Shown here piece by piece: positions 60,248 to 64,000 of a stretch of 64,000 nucleotides of DNA. Within the stretch, counting starts at the first letter, position 1; each line of letters begins with the position of its first letter. The notes beneath the pieces are model-generated. The model ran no database searches. It was not told the origin of the DNA and was given only the letters and a program-made list of their open reading frames with translations. The position numbers were made by a program, and so were the translations under genes. Location of the stretch: the NCBI RefSeq assembly GCF_012676905.1, contig NZ_CP051428.1, forward strand, positions 1,884,001 to 1,948,000. The letters are read 5' to 3'. The DNA comes from Paenibacillus albicereus (GTDB lineage: Bacteria > Bacillota > Bacilli > Paenibacillales > Paenibacillaceae).

Positions 60248-60922
60248 ATGCCCCATCTGCTCATCGTCGACGACGACCGCCATATCCGCGAGCTCGTCGT
60301 TCATTTCATGGCCAAGGAAGGCTTCGGCACGTCGGAGGCGGCCAGCGGGTCGGAAGCGCTGGCGCGGCTGGAGGAGCGTCCGGCCGATCTGGTCATCCTC
60401 GACCTGATGATGCCGGGCATGGACGGCTGGGAGCTGTGCCGGCGGCTGCGCGAGGACAGCCGGGAGCTGCCGCTGCTCATGCTGACCGCCAAGGGCGAGA
60501 CCGTGCACAAGGTCAAAGGCTTCGAGCTCGGCACCGACGATTATGTCGTCAAGCCGTTCGACCCGCCGGAGCTCGTCGCCCGCGTCAAGGCGCTGCTCAA
60601 GCGCAGCCGGATCGCCTCGTCGAGGCAGGTCAAGGCCGGGACCGTCGCGCTCGACCGCGAGACGTATACATGCCGGATCGGCGGCCGGGAGGACACGCTG
60701 CCCCGCAAGGAGTTCGAGCTGCTGTTCCTGCTCGCCAGCTATCCGGGCCGCACGCTGCCCCGGGAGCAGCTGCTGGAGCAGATATGGGGCTACGACTACG
60801 AAGGCGACGAGCGCACGCTCGACACGCATATCAAGCGGCTGCGCGACCGGCTGGCGGACGGCTCGGGCGTCGAGATCCGCACGATCCGCGGCCTCGGCTA
60901 CCGGCTGGAGGAGCGGCCGTGA
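60248..60922 (+). CDS. Response regulator, OmpR/PhoB family
   Basis: 224 residues. The receiver domain (about 1-115) has LLIVDDDRHIREL at the start, phospho-acceptor Asp in VILDLMMPGMDG (about 51) and Lys in YVVKPFDPPEL (about 101). A winged-helix domain (about 128-222) ends with RGLGYRLEE. AAAGGAG precedes the ATG. The stop overlaps the GTG of the kinase gene. Confidence 0.95.
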   Translation: MPHLLIVDDDRHIRELVVHFMAKEGFGTSEAASGSEALARLEERPADLVILDLMMPGMDGWELCRRLREDSRELPLLMLTAKGETVHKVKGFELGTDDYVVKPFDPPELVARVKALLKRSRIASSRQVKAGTVALDRETYTCRIGGREDTLPRKEFELLFLLASYPGRTLPREQLLEQIWGYDYEGDERTLDTHIKRLRDRLADGSGVEIRTIRGLGYRLEERP

Positions 60923-62100
60923 GCGGACGGAGGATGCGGCCTTACGCAGCGGAGCCGGGCAGGGAAGGCGCTGCCGAGCGGAGCAGGCGCGGCCCGCGCG
61001 CAAGGCGGTCCGGAGGCCGGAGGATCATCAACAAGCGGACCTCGTTCATGGCGACGGTCGTATTGTGGATGGCGGTCTGCTGGACCGGCTCGTTCTATGC
61101 GGTGGAGCATTCCGGCTGGACGCCGGCGCCGCTGGTCGGCTATCTGGCTGCGACGTCGGGCGGATTCCTGCTGTTCGGCTTGTCGATGGCGATCGTCGGC
61201 CGCTTCATCCAGCGGCACAACATCGAGCTGTTCAAAGCGATCTTCGATGCGCTCAGCCGAATCTCGCGCGGCGACTTCTCCGTCCAGGTGGCGCTTCCCC
61301 GTCCATATGACGAGTACGACGAGTTCAGCCGCCTCGTCCAGGGCATCAACGACATGGCGGCCGATCTCGGCCGGATGGAGACGATGCGGCAGGACTTCAT
61401 CTCGAACGTCTCGCATGAGATCCAGTCGCCGCTCACCTCGATCCGCGGCTTCGCCCGCGCGCTGCAGGACGAGCAGCTGCCGCCGGAGCAGCGCCGGCGC
61501 TATCTGGCCATTATCGAGGAGGAAAGCGAGCGCCTCTCGCGGCTGTCGGACCACATGCTGCGCCTCGCTTCGCTCGACTCCGAGCATCATCCGTTCCGCC
61601 CGGCGCGCATGCGCCTCGACGGCCAGCTGCGTGCGGCCGCGCTGACGCTCGAGCCGCTCTGGAGCGCCAAGGAGCAGGAGCTGGAGGTGCAGGCCGATCC
61701 GCTCGAGATCGAAGCGGACGAAGACCTGCTGCGCCAGGTGTGGACGAATCTGATCCACAACGCGGTCAAGTTCTCGCCGGAGCGGGAGCGCATCTCGATC
61801 TCGCTCGTCCGCGACGGCGACGAAGCCGTGGCGGAGGTGGCGAATACGGGCGCGCCGATTCCGCGCGAGAGCTTGCCGCATCTGTTCGAGCGCTTCTACA
61901 AGGTCGACAAGTCGCGCACCCGCGAAGGCGGAGGAAGCGGCCTCGGGCTCGCGATCAGCCGCAAGATCGTGGAGCTGCACGGCGGCTCGATCGCGGCGAG
62001 CAGCGACGAGGAGGCCGGCACCGCGCTGACGGTGCGGCTGCCGCTCCGGCAGCCGCCGCAGGGCGCATCGGGCGTGCCGGACGGGCATCCGCCAGCTTGA
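60919..62100 (+). CDS. Sensor histidine kinase (HisKA type)
   Basis: 393 residues. GTG start overlapping the regulator stop (GTGA). A basic N-terminus, two membrane segments (about 44-64 and 74-96) with almost no extracytoplasmic loop, then HAMP (about 97-150), HisKA with SNVSHEIQSPLTSIRGF (His near 162) and an ATPase domain (NLIHNAVKFSPE, GGGSGLGLAISRKIVE). The short loop suggests sensing in or at the membrane, as in kinases that work with ABC transporters. Confidence 0.93.
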   Translation: MSGRRMRPYAAEPGREGAAERSRRGPRARRSGGRRIINKRTSFMATVVLWMAVCWTGSFYAVEHSGWTPAPLVGYLAATSGGFLLFGLSMAIVGRFIQRHNIELFKAIFDALSRISRGDFSVQVALPRPYDEYDEFSRLVQGINDMAADLGRMETMRQDFISNVSHEIQSPLTSIRGFARALQDEQLPPEQRRRYLAIIEEESERLSRLSDHMLRLASLDSEHHPFRPARMRLDGQLRAAALTLEPLWSAKEQELEVQADPLEIEADEDLLRQVWTNLIHNAVKFSPERERISISLVRDGDEAVAEVANTGAPIPRESLPHLFERFYKVDKSRTREGGGSGLGLAISRKIVELHGGSIAASSDEEAGTALTVRLPLRQPPQGASGVPDGHPPA

Positions 62101-62125
62101 ACCGACTCTAGCAATCCGCTAAGAT
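62097..62125 (+). promoter_or_regulatory. Promoter of glutamate racemase
   Basis: TTGAAC (62097-62102), 17 bases, TAAGAT (62120-62125). It starts inside the stop codon of the kinase gene. Confidence 0.75.
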
Positions 62126-62201
62126 GAAGGTACGTTCGGCAGCCCGGATTCATATGCTGTCTTAGCGAATAGCTGACGTCAATTCGTTCAAGGAAAGCGG
62201 T

Positions 62202-63017
62202 GTGTACGTGCAAAGACCGATAGCCATCCTGGATTCCGGAGTGGGGGGCCTGACTGTCGTGCGCGAGGTGATGCGGCAGCTGCCCCGCGAGAAGGTCATC
62301 TACTTCGGAGATACCGCACGGACGCCCTATGGACCGAGACCTGCGGAAGAAGTGGTCCGGTTCACGGATGAAATCGTAACCTATCTGATGCAGTTCAAGC
62401 CTAAAATGATCATCATCGCCTGCAACACGGCGACAGCGGTCGCGCTGGAGCATATCCGCAGCCGCGTCGACATCCCGGTCGTAGGCGTCATCAATCCCGG
62501 CTCGCGCGCGGCGATCAAAAGCACCAAATCCGGCATCGTCGGCATCATCGGCACGATCGGCACGGTGCGCAGCCAGGCGTACGAGGAGGCGCTGAAGCGC
62601 CTCAACCCGAACATCCATGTGGCCAGCCTGGCTTGCCCGCTGTTCGTGCCGCTCGTCGAGCAGGGCAACTTCCGTTCCGAGCAGACGTTCGAGACGATCC
62701 GCAGCTCGCTGGAGCCGCTCAAGGAAATTCCGCTCGATACGCTCATCCTCGGCTGCACCCACTATCCGTTCCTTGCCGACACGATCGGCGAGGTGATGGG
62801 GCCGGGCGTGAAGCTCATCAGCTCCGACAGCGAGACGGCGCGGGAGATGAGCGCGATCCTGCAGGAGACCGGCAAGCTGGCCGCGCAGCCGGAGCTGCCG
62901 GTGCATCAGTTCTTTTGCAGCGGCGATCCCCGCCTGTTCAAGCGCATCGCCCAGCAGTGGCTCGGCGAGCAGATCGAGCTGACGCCGGTCGTCTGGCAGA
63001 TTCCGCAGATCGGCTAA
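62202..63017 (+). CDS. murI: Glutamate racemase
   Basis: 271 residues, normal length. Motifs: AILDSGVGGLTVVRE (about 7-21), YFGDTARTPYGPR (about 39-51), catalytic Cys in ACNTATAV (about 73) and the second in LGCTHYPFL (about 184). It makes D-glutamate for peptidoglycan in the cytoplasm. GTG 62202 is preceded by AAGGAAAG; GTG 62208 is a weaker choice. An own promoter lies upstream and a hairpin follows. Confidence 0.96.
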   Translation: MYVQRPIAILDSGVGGLTVVREVMRQLPREKVIYFGDTARTPYGPRPAEEVVRFTDEIVTYLMQFKPKMIIIACNTATAVALEHIRSRVDIPVVGVINPGSRAAIKSTKSGIVGIIGTIGTVRSQAYEEALKRLNPNIHVASLACPLFVPLVEQGNFRSEQTFETIRSSLEPLKEIPLDTLILGCTHYPFLADTIGEVMGPGVKLISSDSETAREMSAILQETGKLAAQPELPVHQFFCSGDPRLFKRIAQQWLGEQIELTPVVWQIPQIG

Positions 63018-63023
63018 GCGCTG

Positions 63024-63048
63024 TCCCCGTCCGCGCCGCGGACGGGGA
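63024..63048 (+). terminator. Hairpin after glutamate racemase
   Basis: A perfect 11-bp stem (63024-63034 with 63038-63048) around GCC. Only scattered T bases follow. Confidence 0.7.
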
Positions 63049-63106
63049 TAGCTGCGTTTGCGGCCGCATATACATCTTCCATCGAGATCGGAGGAGGCGA
63101 GCGCGA

Positions 63107-64000
63107 ATGGCGAGCGGCAGAGCGATCGTACGGCCGCGGCCGTACGGCCCGGCGGAGCTGGAAGAGGATCTGGAAGCGCTGCAGCGGCGCTATCCGGAGC
63201 TGCAGCGCCAGCCGGCGGGCGCGAGCGTCATGGGCAAGCGGCTGGAGCTGCTGCGGATCGGCCGAGGCCATCGGCATGTGCATCTCAACGCTTCGTTCCA
63301 TGCGAACGAGTGGATCACCAGCCTGGCGCTCATGCGATGGGTCGAGGAGCTGCTGGAGCAGCGCTCGGCGGGCCGCGACCCGGCGGACGGGCTGTCGCTC
63401 TGGCTGCTGCCGATGGTCAATCCGGACGGCGTGGAGCTCGCGCTGGGCGGCTTGCCGGAGGGGCATCCGTACGGGCGCCAGCTGCTGGAGTGGAACGGGG
63501 GCAGCGCCGACTTCAGCGGGTGGAAGGCCAACATCCGCGGCGTCGATCTGAACGACCAGTTCCCGGCCCACTGGGAGGAGGAGCGCAGGCGGCGGGGCCA
63601 GGAAGGACCGGGGCCGCGCGACTATCCGGGCGAAAGCCCGCTCAGCGAGCCGGAGGCGCGCGCGGCGGCGGCGTTGACGGAGCGGGAGTCGTTCGATGTC
63701 GTCGCGGCCCTGCACACGCAAGGCGAGGAGATTTATTGGAACTATCGCGGCTTGGAGCCGGCATGCGCCAGGGGCATGGCCGAGTGTCTTGCCCTCGCCG
63801 CGGGTTATGCGGCTGTCGAGCTGGCCGACAGCGACGCCGGCTACAAGGACTGGTTCATCCAGCGGTTCCGCCGGCCGGGCTTCACGATCGAGCTCGGCTG
63901 GGGCGTGAACCCGCTGCCGCTGGAGCAGCAGGAGGACATTCTCGCCCGGCTGCGTCCGCTGCTGGAGGAGCTGCTGCGGCTGGCGCGCGAGGACCAGGCC
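63107..64000 (+). CDS. M14-family zinc carboxypeptidase/gamma-D-glutamyl endopeptidase (cut by window edge)
   Basis: 298 residues visible; the frame is open at the edge. Zinc motif HANEW (His and Glu near 65-68), His of ALHTQG (near 200) and the catalytic-type Glu in FTIELGWG (near 263) fit the M14 peptidases that cut gamma-D-glutamyl-diaminopimelate bonds in cell wall (YqgT/ENP1 type). No LysM domain or signal peptide precedes the catalytic domain. GGAGGAGG lies upstream of ATG 63107. The neighbouring glutamate racemase fits a cell-wall theme. Confidence 0.88.
   Translation, partial: MASGRAIVRPRPYGPAELEEDLEALQRRYPELQRQPAGASVMGKRLELLRIGRGHRHVHLNASFHANEWITSLALMRWVEELLEQRSAGRDPADGLSLWLLPMVNPDGVELALGGLPEGHPYGRQLLEWNGGSADFSGWKANIRGVDLNDQFPAHWEEERRRRGQEGPGPRDYPGESPLSEPEARAAAALTERESFDVVAALHTQGEEIYWNYRGLEPACARGMAECLALAAGYAAVELADSDAGYKDWFIQRFRRPGFTIELGWGVNPLPLEQQEDILARLRPLLEELLRLAREDQA

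Overview
The window looks like the chromosome of a high-GC, endospore-forming, Gram-positive bacterium of the Paenibacillus/Cohnella type. The signs are a gerB-gerA-gerC spore germination operon, YesM/YesN-type two-component systems next to LplA/LplB/LplC-type sugar ABC transporters, strong AGGAGG ribosome-binding sites with frequent GTG and TTG starts, and ytxG/ytxH, yutE, yumC and racE relatives. I saw no rRNA, tRNA, insertion sequence, prophage or CRISPR array.

Layout. 1-8293: end of an AraC-type regulator, a sugar ABC importer (lipoprotein plus two permeases) with a glycosidase, then a beta-helix glycosidase coupled to a ChbG/YdjC-type deacetylase. 8473-11112: secreted GH74 enzyme with a PA14 module. 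11354-17014: small basic protein, Ser/Thr kinase with a repeat insertion, beta-lactamase-fold hydrolase, AraC/GyrI-like regulator, and a coupled ArsR-regulator/aldehyde dehydrogenase pair. 18260-22632: Fur-controlled iron locus (siderophore importer) divergent from a ferredoxin-NADP reductase. 22836-32174: chemoreceptor, FabV enoyl reductase, short-chain dehydrogenase, germination operon, holin-like protein and a single-domain CuA protein. 32224-35975: SGNH esterase and FAD oxidoreductase facing a LacI repressor, with an operator. 36205-49304: second sugar importer, YesM/YesN sensor pair, a 1642-residue GH74 enzyme with FN3 and CBM9 modules, and a polysaccharide deacetylase. 49395-53737: FtsX/LolD-type ABC transporter and small housekeeping genes. 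53811-64000: AraC regulator with repeats, pyruvate kinase, AraC regulator divergent from a GH4 glycosidase, OmpR-type two-component system, glutamate racemase, and the start of an M14 peptidase.

How the genes work together. The main theme is plant-polysaccharide use: two secreted GH74 (xyloglucanase-type) enzymes, two oligosaccharide importers, intracellular glycosidases, esterases and deacetylases, each with local regulators. A second theme is iron supply, with two Fur boxes in one divergent control region. Sporulation and cell-wall genes make up the rest.

The most unusual signal is a set of unrelated tandem-repeat arrays (periods 24, 35, 37/38, 40-42, 45, 48, 52 and 52 bp). Most repeat units contain a short perfect hairpin. 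They lie between genes and also in frame inside two coding sequences: exactly in the loop before the DFG motif of a protein kinase, and in the sensor domain of an AraC regulator. A separate nested stem-loop element occurs three times beside these arrays, with compensatory base changes.
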